From Ectocarpus siliculosus (lineage: Eukaryota; Sar; Phaeophyceae; Ectocarpales; Ectocarpaceae), in NCBI GenBank assembly GCA_000310025.1, contig FN649743.1, positions 681,513-745,512 of the forward strand: 64,000 bases of DNA, in the 5' to 3' direction. Under the pieces are notes generated by a model. It saw only the letters and a program-made list of their open reading frames with translations, searched no databases and was not told where the DNA came from. Positions 34,222 to 44,600 of the stretch are shown piece by piece; the stretch's first letter is position 1; every line of letters begins with the position of its first letter. The translations under genes were made by a program, and so were the position numbers.

Positions 34222-37200
34222 CTAGTAGTGGTAGGGCTGGACGAAACCAGGCAGATACTGGAAATGTTGGTTGAGTCTGGAAATATCATGATGCCTGTTG
34301 TTTAGTAGCTGTAAAGCAATGACAAACGATGGCATTTGGCGACCGTCTTGTGCTGTGGTCTCCCCGTCATCTGGAAACACATCGAACAACAGGCACCAGC
34401 AAACGGGACGAGAACACGGCGTGTCGTCGTGCACACCTCTATAGACCATTCGGTAGCTCTGGGTAGGACACACAGCAGTCTCCCACAGAAGAACAAGAAA
34501 CAGCAACAAAAGGAGGACCACAACCAGAAGCTCCTCCTCTTTCTCTTCGAGCAAAAAAGACGACATCCCTAGAAAACAACGCCAGCAAATCCACAATCAC
34601 CACGCTCTTTCACCACAGCTGGACACACAAGCGCACAAGACACGGCCATGTGAGTCTCTTGTTTCGTTTGTTCCATGTGTGCATCTCCTTCTGGGTGGTA
34701 GCCTACATACCATACCACGTGCACACCGTTGGCGGTTCTCGAAATGGGTTTATTCACCGCTCGGGATGGGCTTCCCGGGTTCCCGGGAAGAGGAGGCGCT
34801 GGATGGGCTACAGAGGTCGGAACGGTTTCGAGTGTCAAGACAACACGACGAGCACCAGCACCAGGAACACCAACAGCACCAGCAAACACCAAACCAACAC
34901 CACCTCTACCACACCACCCGTACCAGTACTATATAACAACAGCAACCACCAAAAAGCACGGGCAGCCAGCTCACCAGCTCAATCTTGGTCCGGCACATGG
35001 GGCACTCCTCCGTGAGGGCGTAGATCTGCAGGCCGCAGTCCCAGCACAGGCCGCCGTGTCCGCAGGGCAGCATCACGGTGGAATGGTCCTGGTCGAAGCA
35101 GATCTGGCAAGAGTGCTCCCCCGCGGACCGCACGTCCTTGTTTGCCACCGCCGCTTCCCCCTGCACGGTGCCGTCGTCGTCGCCACCGTTATCGCTGTCG
35201 CTGCGGAAGGCGGGGGGGGGGGGGGGGTAGAGAGATCTTTCACTTTCTTGTTAGACTTGAGACAAATCAACAAGTGCACCACCCAGTGTCGTTTGACCAC
35301 CGCTAACGATAACTCGCAACTACTGCTGCGGACCCAGTGCCAACCCTGAAGTATACGGGAGTGCTGAGTACGCTCTCGATTCGAGCTCTGATGGACCGTA
35401 CTAACGGGCGGATGGGCTCTTGTGCTTTCGGATACATACTTAAAAACACAAAAAAGACGTCGCTGTGTACCTCTACTTGAAATACACAAGACCAAGACTT
35501 AGCACCTTTGCTGGATACATGCATACAGTGCATTACATTACCATGAACAACGTTGCGGTGTGCCATTTCTTTTCCATTATTTCTTGTTTGTCTTCACTTC
35601 GAATCAGCGCTCACGGCATTCGTGCCGTTTACTCCAGCCCGAGGTCACACAGAAGGGTTCCCCCCTACCCATCCTTCCTGCGGTGCTTTGCCTTCGATTC
35701 CTAATGCGAGTAAGAGAGCAGCACTCTCTTCCTCTGTGTACACGTCTCTTCCCACTAACTATAGCTTTTCAGGCCAGGATATTTTACTTGGATAATATAC
35801 ACACAAACAATGTCGCATGTGTACAGCTTGTACCTTTGGCTGCTGTTGCCCTGGTCCCCCGCAGCGTCCCCTGATGGTCGTGCTGAATCCGAACCAACGA
35901 CCTTCGCTTTGTTTGCTCCGCCGGAACAGAACTCCCTGAACTTCCGAAAGAACTCCTGCCAAAGCAACCAAGAAAACAGACAGATGTTGTGCTTAGACCA
36001 GTTGTTGTGTGCTTGCGGCTCGGGTGGTTTGTCTCCCGGGGGCGGGTAATCAAACGAGACAGATGCTAGTGTTCGAGTTGTTCTCATCGCATTTTCGAGA
36101 AAAGCGAAGCTACCGTACACGACACAAGACAACACACCCCCTGGACCGATTTTTAAAGCTCGATTTCTCCACAGCCAACGAATCACAGCGCCGAAAACGG
36201 AGGCGTTGAAGCCGCGTCGTCGAGAGTTTTCCGAAAACGTTGGCGTTTCGTTTATGCATCCTCTTCGTCGTGGCGGAACCAAGCTTGAAAATCGGTCCAG
36301 GGGGGTTGTTATCTTGTGTCGTATACTTGTAGTACGGTACTTCAAGACCCCTTGACCCTATCTATTTCGAAGGCGTTCGATGGATCTTGTCATGGGTGAG
36401 ACAGCTCTTCCACACAAGAAAAAAGATGACGCCTTGCCGCGCCGCAATATTTGCGGAATAAACGACCGAACGAAACGTCGTTTGTTTCGAAGAAGCGACA
36501 GGCGACCCCGTGCTCTCGCACGGCACCAGAAGTACCCGATGCAACTAAATAGAAAATAGTCGCACCCCGTTTCAAATCAACAACAACCGTGGCTTTCTTC
36601 CAACGCGAAATTTTGAATCCCCTGCATTGAACGCATAGCCTACTACGGCGGCGAACAAGACGCACGTTCGCTGATCCTCTACGTGTACCGTAAGAGACGG
36701 GGAGATACCACAAACCGCCTACCGGACCGATTTTCAAAACCTTGATCATCCCGCACCGGAAAGCGTGGCGGCGTCGATGGCGGTGGCGTTGGAACCGTTA
36801 TGTCGAGAGCTAGGTATGCATCCTCCGACAAGAGCTATCGTATGGTTAATACATTCTCCTCGTCGTGGGGTGATCGAGCTTCGAGTATCCATCCCTGGTG
36901 AGATGGTGTAACAAACACCTTGTGGTACCTACTTGAGGTAACCCAAACGTGTCTATACTCCCACCACGTACATGGCTTGGCACACCTTAACGACATTACC
37001 AGCAAAAAAAAATAGTACCGCAACGTACCTTCCACCACTGGTCCAACTCGCCCTGCGGAGGCGGGGTGAGCATCTCCACGCCCTCAGGAACCGAGTACAG
37101 CTTCCCCTCCGCTTCCACCTGAATTATCCCGCAAGCGTTGTTTTTCAGCTGTGTGCAATCACGCGGCTACATGGGGAGTATGCAAGGCGAGCCAGATAAC

Positions 37201-40200
37201 GGGCAGTGGCGCCAAACTTGCCAAGACCACATCGACTGCCCGCCAGACGATTAGACGCGCAACTTTAGCGGGTGGGGAATCAATCGATTGGTGATCTTTA
37301 GAAAGTAAACATAATCTCACAGAAAGACTACCCGTTCTGGTTTCGTTCACCCATCCACAAGAACGGCTGCTGTGTCGAGCCAGAAGACGCAAAAGACGAA
37401 GCACGCCCCTGGAATGTCGGAGTACAGCACCCCGCCCCTGCGACAGCCCAGGAGGATCGCGAGCTTGTCATTCATGCTCTGTTAGTTCCTTCGAAACTGA
37501 AGACACCTCCATACAAACACACGCGCGGCCGCTGCTCCTTGCCTTGCTGCTTGGAGCCAGCACACTTGCCAAGGCGTACGCCACCCCGCTAGCACGTGAC
37601 TCCTTTTTTTTTTTTTTTTTCGGTCCAACAAGATAAAACTCCACTGACTGCTGCGTAAAGGTAACCCCTCTTGTCTGTAAAATGTTTTTCTTCCACTCAC
37701 TGCTGTAAACGACTTCGACCCACCCCCTTCGATCTGCTGCTGTTGTGGTTGTATCTCGAAAGGGTAGTCTCTGATTTAAAATAGACCGCAGCGTTTTCTA
37801 AAAAAAAATTATCTCGAACGGTTAGATGGGCTGCCTTTCCAGGTCGTGAACTACAGCAGTAGGAACACAGAGCACACAGGCCAGTGTTCTTCTCAACCTC
37901 TTTGGCCGTTTGCCCCTCTCCTTCGTGGTGTGCCACATAGCTATGTTGTTACACATGTATATATTTTCTTATTTTCTGAATATGGCCCAACGAATCCATC
38001 TCTTCATGTATCTAAGAAAATAGTCCAAGATAGAATAGCAACGAACTCATAGCGTCAGAGAAAGCTACCTGTATTTCCACGGTTTCCGGAGCAGCACACA
38101 GCGATATCTCCCCTGTGGGTAATAGGCTCAACAAGACAGCAGTTTGGTAGCCGTCTTTGTGCATCTATCTGCATGTATGCTGATATGATATCATTGCATG
38201 ATACTGTACGTGGTGCAGTTCGGCAACGAAATTCCGGTACGTAATGGGAGGCTAGCCGACAACGAGCGCTCAAACGAAACAAGAAGCCCGGCAACAACAC
38301 GGACACGGCAACAACCACGGGAGTGGGAGGGGTACAGCAGGCGGACGAGACGGCCAGGAAAGGCAGAAAACGCGAAGAGGCGGACCGAGTGGCGCGAAAC
38401 ACCGTGCCGAAATGAACCTCTTACTTGACTTATCCCCCTCCCCCCCCCCCCCCCCCCCNNNNNNNNNNNNNNNNNNNNNNNNNNNNNNNNNNNNNNNNNN
38501 NNNNNNNNNNNNNNNNNNNNNNNNNNNNNNNNNNNNNNNNNNNNNNNNNNNNNNNNNNCCCCCCCCCCCCCCCCCCCCCCCCCAGCACTGCACCATTGCA
38601 CCAACCCCCCGCGAGCGATGACGTGCATGGGCTGGCTCGAGTGGCCCGCTTTGTCTTGTGTTGTTTTGTGTTGTTCTGTTTGTTTGTTTGTTGCTTGTCG
38701 CTACGGAGTGTGTCTCTCTCTGTCTATGTCTTTGTCTTTCCCTTTGCTTCTCTCCATCTGCTCAATTCCTTTCTTTCTTTTTCTTTTTCTCTTTCTTTTT
38801 TCTTTTTACTTTTTCTATCTTTTTCCAATCTAGGGTTACCTCGCATAGAGTGCAGAGAGGCGAGCGGAGTGGCCTAGACTATCTGTCGTTGACTTTTATT
38901 GGCTTGCGGACCCTCCGGGTCCATTTTATTTTCGTAACCTTTTTTGGGTAAGTTAGCCTGTGACCACGGGAATCGATCCCGTCAAGTGTTACACTAGTAC
39001 GGACAGAAGAAGGTACTGGGCAGAGAGAACGGAACGGTTTTTAATGTGAAGACAACAACACAACAACATGCACAAGAATAAGAATAGGTCCACGGTGGTA
39101 GATTGCTGTGTGACGTCATCACGCTATGCCCTATATTTGCGGGTTTTGAGCGACACACACTAATCGTCTCACAATACCCCCCGCCCCGCCCCCCAAAGTC
39201 GTCGCAAGCCACCATGCACCTTGGTGTAACATGGAGGGAGTGTGTGCAGGGACCAAAAACACACAAAAACTCTTCCGTTGTAAGCTAGATACATACAACC
39301 CGCCCGATTTGTCGGACGTGAGCAGCACAACAAGACCGCACTCTGCACAACTGACAACTGCTTGAATTGATCGGAAATTGCGGGGGTTCCGTGGCTTCAT
39401 GTTACCATCCAAGCCATCAAGGCGGCTGACCTTGTTGCTGCAACAACCCTTGGAGGGCCCCAAACCGTATGGCGATGTCTTTTAATGTACTCCACGCCAT
39501 GATAGACACATACCATCGGCGGGGTGTGGTTCGGCATGTGTCTTCTTTCAGTCATGGCGGCGGTGGTGCTGTGTTGGATTGAGTCAACTTGTTTACCCGC
39601 ACGCCTATACAGCAGTCAGTGCAATTTCACTCATGCCATTTGCGCTGCTGCGCGGTGTAGAAGGAGGGCACTTCATATTGTAGCCGATTGCGATCATGAG
39701 CCCGCGTTACGCACTCAAGCGATTTGCGAGAAAGGTGAATGCACGGCTCCCGTGTGTTCCAGTGAGTTAGTTATGGTGCAGCAGTAGTGCGTAACGGCGG
39801 TGTTGCGGTACATTTAACTCTCTCAAACACACGATCGGTTTGCCGACCGCAAAGCTTGTGTTATCTCGTTCTCTCACATTGTTCCCATGCTACAACCACA
39901 ACTAAAAAATTATTTATCGCGCAAAAAAGGATCATGCCCGGCTCGCCAGCTATCCACGGTACAACTCACGCCTGCAACCTGCAACACAGCACCGCATTCT
40001 GTTGTGCACAAGGAACGCAACGGCCCGTTGTTTGCAAACATCAAAGTACAACCCTCCTCGTGGGTACACCGTACACGTGGTCTTACAACTACGCAAATTT
40101 CGGCACGCTTTTAAAAACAACGTTCGATGGAGGCGGCGAAAAAACATCGGATGATTACACGGACACGAGCCGGACACACCCAGCAAGCTGCTGTTTGCTT

Positions 40201-40439
40201 CTCAAGCCTGCTCAAGCTCTGCAATCGCTCGAACCCGCACCGTCGTCTATCGCTCAACGCACCTTTAACTCCGCCGGTCTCTCCTTCGCCTTCATATTTC
40301 GGGAGACCGTCTCCACGGCACACCGTCCCCGCGCAAGGTCATCGTTCGTCGTTGTGTCGCTCCCGCAGGCGTCGCTCACGAGGACCGGGCCGGCGCCCGC
40401 GGCTCCGGCCAAGAGGATGGCAGCTAGCAAGGGTATCAT
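34222..40439 (-). CDS. Signal-peptide RING-finger protein, paralogue A
   Basis: Exons in transcript order: 40439-40263, 37118-37029, 35955-35834, 35200-34975, 34308-34222; total 702 nt, 233 residues, stop TAG. Residues 1-16 (MIPLLAAILLAGAAGA) are a strong signal peptide. A polar Ser/Thr/Asp region follows, then a conserved block (PAELK, VEAEGKLYSVPEGVEM, WWK), a linker, and a C3HC4 RING at residues 161-199 (CQIC, LPCGHGGLCWDC, CPMC) with all eight zinc ligands. RING proteins of this type normally bind a ubiquitin E2 and act as E3 ligases. No further membrane segment is seen. Exon number and phases are identical to paralogue B on the opposite strand. The last exon is the weakest part: phase and acceptor fit, but its tail is unlike B's. 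Intron 1 contains the 100-N gap; intron 2 holds MITE-like elements and intron 3 a SINE copy. Confidence 0.75.
35570..35785 (-). mobile_element. SINE, 3' part, in intron 3 of RING paralogue A
   Basis: On the minus strand this matches the body of the full element at 42815-43130. Shared blocks in reverse orientation include CTTCACTTCGAATCAGCGCT, CTTTGCCTTCGATTCCTAAT and CTCTCTTCCTCTGTGTACAC, all with minor differences. The tRNA-like head is missing or degenerate. Confidence 0.75.
36111..36340. mobile_element. MITE-like element, 230 bp
   Basis: Ends TACCGTAC and GTACGGTA; inner inverted repeats ACGACACAAGA and CCCCCTGGACCGATTTT pair with AAAATCGGTCCAGGGGGG and TCTTGTGTCGT at the right. It lies in intron 2 of RING paralogue A and has no coding capacity. 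Confidence 0.8.
36686..36931. mobile_element. Diverged MITE-like element of the TACCGTAAGAG family
   Basis: The left arm TACCGTAAGAGACGGGGAGA runs to GGACCGATTTTCAAAACC and TTGATCATCCC. A weaker inverted match (GGGGTGATCGAGCTTCGAGT) starts at about 36877 and runs to about 36931. Confidence 0.5.
38459..38558. other. Assembly gap of 100 N in a poly-C tract
   Basis: One hundred N with C homopolymer on both sides, in intron 1 of RING paralogue A. The true length is unknown. Confidence 0.98.
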
Positions 40440-41682
40440 CGCCGGAGTTTGCTCTTCGAAGTGACTGACCACCGCTTGGTCCCACCGCAACAGTAGTACT
40501 GGTGCCCTAAAACCTACTTGTGCAACGAGACAGGAGACTCTATTCTTCACATTTTCCATCGACCGGATCTCGCACATAAGTCGCCTGCCGGTGGGGGGCC
40601 TCCAGATGGCAGGCCATTTTGTGCGCGTGCAGGTGCGTCGCCCCCTAAATTTACCCGCCTCGCCCGACAAGTCGGGTGGTCGACGGGTATTGTCACTCGC
40701 TAGGTAGGGCTGCCAGCTCATGGGTGCTGTCCGTGGTGGTGGAACAAGAACCCTTGATCAATCACTCTCCTCTGCGTCGATGGCGCGCGCCCCGTCTCTG
40801 CCTCCTCCATGAGCCACCTTTTTTTCGCGCGCACGTTGGGCGCGAACGATGACGAAAGGGATGAAACAGTCGTCACGATGGAAGATAGGTAACGCTGTAC
40901 ACACCCATGCATGCGGCAGGACCGGCGGGGCGAAAGAGGTTGCTTAGGCTGGCGTGGCAACACCCTTCAACCCCGTCCCCTCACTTCGGCATGTCATGCG
41001 TGCGGACAAATATCACACTTCCAGTTGCTTCCAGAAATGTGTGCGGTGTGCGACGTCTCTCCGACATCGGGGGGGCCTACTCACTTGCTATAGACGAAAA
41101 AAAGAAGAAGCATCGATGGGACGAGGTAGCGTGCTGCATGATGGGGATATATATACCCCTCGGATACCGTGCAAAAAACAGTTGACATGAATGAGTGACG
41201 AAAAAAGACGATGGGCCCATCTTGCCGTGCGGTTGAGCACCTCTCTCGTCGATACAACAACCACGCCCACGATAGTCGGAGACGTTGCTGCTGTGCTACT
41301 GCTGCTCCCATTCACCTGGCTGCTTGTGTCAGCAGCACGTGAATTATTTTCCGGGGGAGAGAAAGAGCGGCGTCGCTGCTGCTTGTACAACGCCGCATCC
41401 GTTCGCGTACGGCCGGTGGCACTTGCGTCCTTCCCTTGGCCGTACTGGGGTGTTCTCCCCTCGGTTCGACCCGTTCGACCCAAGAAGACGACGGCATTCA
41501 CGGGCACAGCCACTCCTCTTCTGTGCATGTATGTACTCTGCCGAATCTGCGCCAAGAACGAACCGCAGATACAACGACGCCCGTCCCGTGTTGGCACCCA
41601 TTCCCCCCCCCTGCCCGCCAGCAATTAATAATCCTGATCCTGATCCTGTGTGGAAACACTTGTTACTGCACGGGAAATCATC
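40440..41682. promoter_or_regulatory. Spacer between the divergent RING paralogues
   Basis: These 1.2 kb lie between the two ATGs and must contain both promoters. One plus-strand ATG frame (41191-41628, 145 codons) with a hydrophobic stretch (VAAVLLLLPFTWLLVSA) is present, but it has no family match I recognise and may be chance. No clear core promoter element or tandem site is visible. Confidence 0.35.
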
Positions 41683-44600
41683 ATGCTGCCGTTTGTAGCT
41701 ATCGTCGTTGTCTTGGGGGTGTCGATGCTGGGGCCTTTCTTCGTGGGCAGCCAGGCGGACTGTTCCAGCAGCAGCAATAATTCCAGCAGCAGCGAGGAGC
41801 GAAGCGTCTCCAGGTGCGAGGTGGAGGAAGCCGCGCGGGCAATGCGCAAGAGAAAAATGCCTGTGGAGCTCAAGGTATGCTGTAGGTACATCAGAGAGAC
41901 AGTTCGATGTGTTTGGCGGTACGGGGAATAGCCAACTAACAGCTGCTTGCAGCAACAACAGCAGTATGTATTGTAGTAAATAGTAGTTGGTGTGAGTGCA
42001 GATCAACGCCACACGCAGCACCAAGTATGTAAAAAAAAATCAAAGTGGCTGCACGCATCGCGTGGTCGACCACCGCGAACCCTCCATCTAGTCTTATCGG
42101 CAGGCACTTTTCGCTTTTCGCCTGAATCCCAGAGAATCACCGCTCAGACAATCGCAATTGAACGTAACCACGCCTGCCTCTGATTGGCCGAGCTTTCCGG
42201 TGGAGAATCAAGTGTTAGACCACCACCTTTATGTTCTCTTATGTTCTGTTCTCCGTGGGTAAGATACGAGTAGGTTTTTGCAGGTACAGTCAGTAGTAGT
42301 CAGCAGAACATTCGGAAAAAATACGTCTCATCGTCTTCGTTGGATGAACACGAAGACACGAAGTTTGTTTGGATTGCTGAACGCCGCGTGCCAAAAATGG
42401 TGTTATGGAAGTTCGATGGATTGTGGTGTTATTATTTTTGTCGTGGATCCGTTACGCCGACTGCATGATATCCCAACCGGGCGTACAGTGCACAAGATAC
42501 CGCCTATACTATATTTCACCGGATCCCTCGTATTTCATTGGGTTGCTACCCCACCTCAACAGCCTGCATCTTCCCCATCTCCCGTGCGTCTGCGTCATCC
42601 CTCCCTCATCCCCAATCCCTTCACCTTGCAGCCCCACCCCCGCCCCCATCTCAATGCCATAGTCAACAACCCAACACATAAACCCGTCGCTTTGAACCTA
42701 TTTAAACACAACTACACGCACCCGAAAATTAAAAGTTGTATATAAGCCGGGGTACAAGAACGCTACCTCTGGCCCGTACGGGCACCCATCCACCGCGTCG
42801 TATGCCCAAGCCGGTCGCCCCGGTGGTCTAGTTGGTAGCTTCGTAACCTTCTAGAGGTCAGGTCAGGGGTTCGAATCCCGGCGTAGGCGAGCTTTTCTTG
42901 CAAAGTGAGTTTTTCTCTCGCTTCCGCTCCTGGCCAAGTGGTTAGCGCTAGTTCGTGTGTACACAGAGGGAAGAGAGTGCTGAACTCTTCTCGCATTAAA
43001 AATTGAAGGCGAAGTACCGCAGGAGGGGAGCGTAGAGAGAGGCTCTTCTGTGTGACCACGGGTTGGAATAAACGGGACTAGTAGTGCTGTGAGCGCTGAT
43101 TTGAAGTGAAGAACAAAAAAAAAAAAAAAAGCCCGGGCGGGAGCCCCCTTCCCGTTGGCAAGGCAAAGGGCGCCTTCTCAACAGCTACCAGAAATTGACC
43201 CTCCCTCATGTACGGTTGGAGTGCGTTGTTGGGCTTCCCATCTCCCTTGCTGTTGGATCGATCACGACGACAACCCCGTCGTCCCTAACCTAGTCGCTCC
43301 TCCTATCTTCCCAGAGTGCGGCGCAACCACCTCCGGTTTCATCCTTGACCACCCACAAGAACCCGCGGCGCCATCACCGACTGACCACACATCCACACTG
43401 AAGAGTACGCGGGAATAGGCGCAATCTCATCAAGTGTTACGGATACAGCACCACATCAGTTCGAGTAACGTTTCAGACCCGCCCTTACCCACTGGTACAT
43501 CACCGGTCCCTTTCCACTTGCAGTCGAGTTTGGCGAAACCAGGGCATGTATTGCACTCGCGACACTACAGCTCTGTCATGATTCCCTTTGACGCCTAAAA
43601 GGGCACCTCTACTCTATCCGCGCAGCGCCATAGTGTCGACGTGGACAACTGCGTCTCCCCTGTCCGGAACGCAACGTTGTCCCATCGAAATACCAAACTC
43701 CTTGTGAATCTTGCCGCTACGACGTAGACTATACAACAAGATTTCCGATGGGCGGTATTTGGAGAAGTACGACACGGCCAAGCCTAGCCAACGTACCCTT
43801 CCACCCTCGCCCCGTGCTGTTGCCTTTCCGAAGGATGGATGGTCCACAAAATGGGACGCCTGATCCTACTGAATCGCTGTGTGCAGCTTACACTCCTGGA
43901 CGGCTCTATCACGCTGATGTTTCATGGGAAGGCCCACCGCAAATATGATGTCCGCCAAAGTGGCGACGTCAGCTTGTCGACTTGTCCTGGCTCTCCCGCC
44001 CCCTCGCAGTACTTACAGTATGTACAACACGCGTTCATGTATGGTAGGAGGTGGACGCGAAGACACGCGTGGACTGTGCATAACCGTGTTTTGTGTGCGT
44101 AGGTTTCTCTTCCAAATGATGACAGCGAGTCGCCTTTGGAAGTCCGACCTCCCTACAATATGCTGAGCACCCACCGGCGGCTACCGGCGGCGACAATCGC
44201 GCAGGTGGAGGCGGAGGGGAAGCTGTACTCTGTCCCCGATGGCGTCAAGATGGTCCGTCCCAGTTCCAAGAGGAAGAAGGGCAAATGGTGGAAGGTGGGA
44301 TGGGTTGGTGGGCTGGCGTACTGTATGCGTCCCACGGGCCATGCTGCACGTTGGCATTGTTGTTGAGAAGGGGTAGGGGGAGCTGCTACTACTGCAACGC
44401 ACACGAGTTGTGTTGATGTGGCGCCGCGCGCGTGTGTGTGCTCAAGCTTTCTCGCTGATTCAATGAACTTGTAAACGCCTGGGGCGCGTTCTCGACAAAT
44501 TGTTGATGCTGTCGACGTCCCCTCTCTCCCTATCATCCCTTGCCGAGCGCACCATGGCTGCTTTCCCTTTTTGCTGTTCAAGAGTCCCAACGCCCCTTCT

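Noticed and set aside
38940-38985. T-arm-like hairpin ACGGG-AATCGAT-CCCGT
   Set aside because: Loop lacks the TTC of a tRNA T-loop on either strand and no A box is at the right distance.
39787-40464. 225-codon plus-strand open frame
   Set aside because: Antisense to exon 1 of RING paralogue A, whose paralogy with B supports the minus strand.
42815-42890. Functional tRNA gene
   Set aside because: A and B boxes are good, but the anticodon arm and acceptor stem do not pair properly, and a body with poly-A follows; it is a SINE head.
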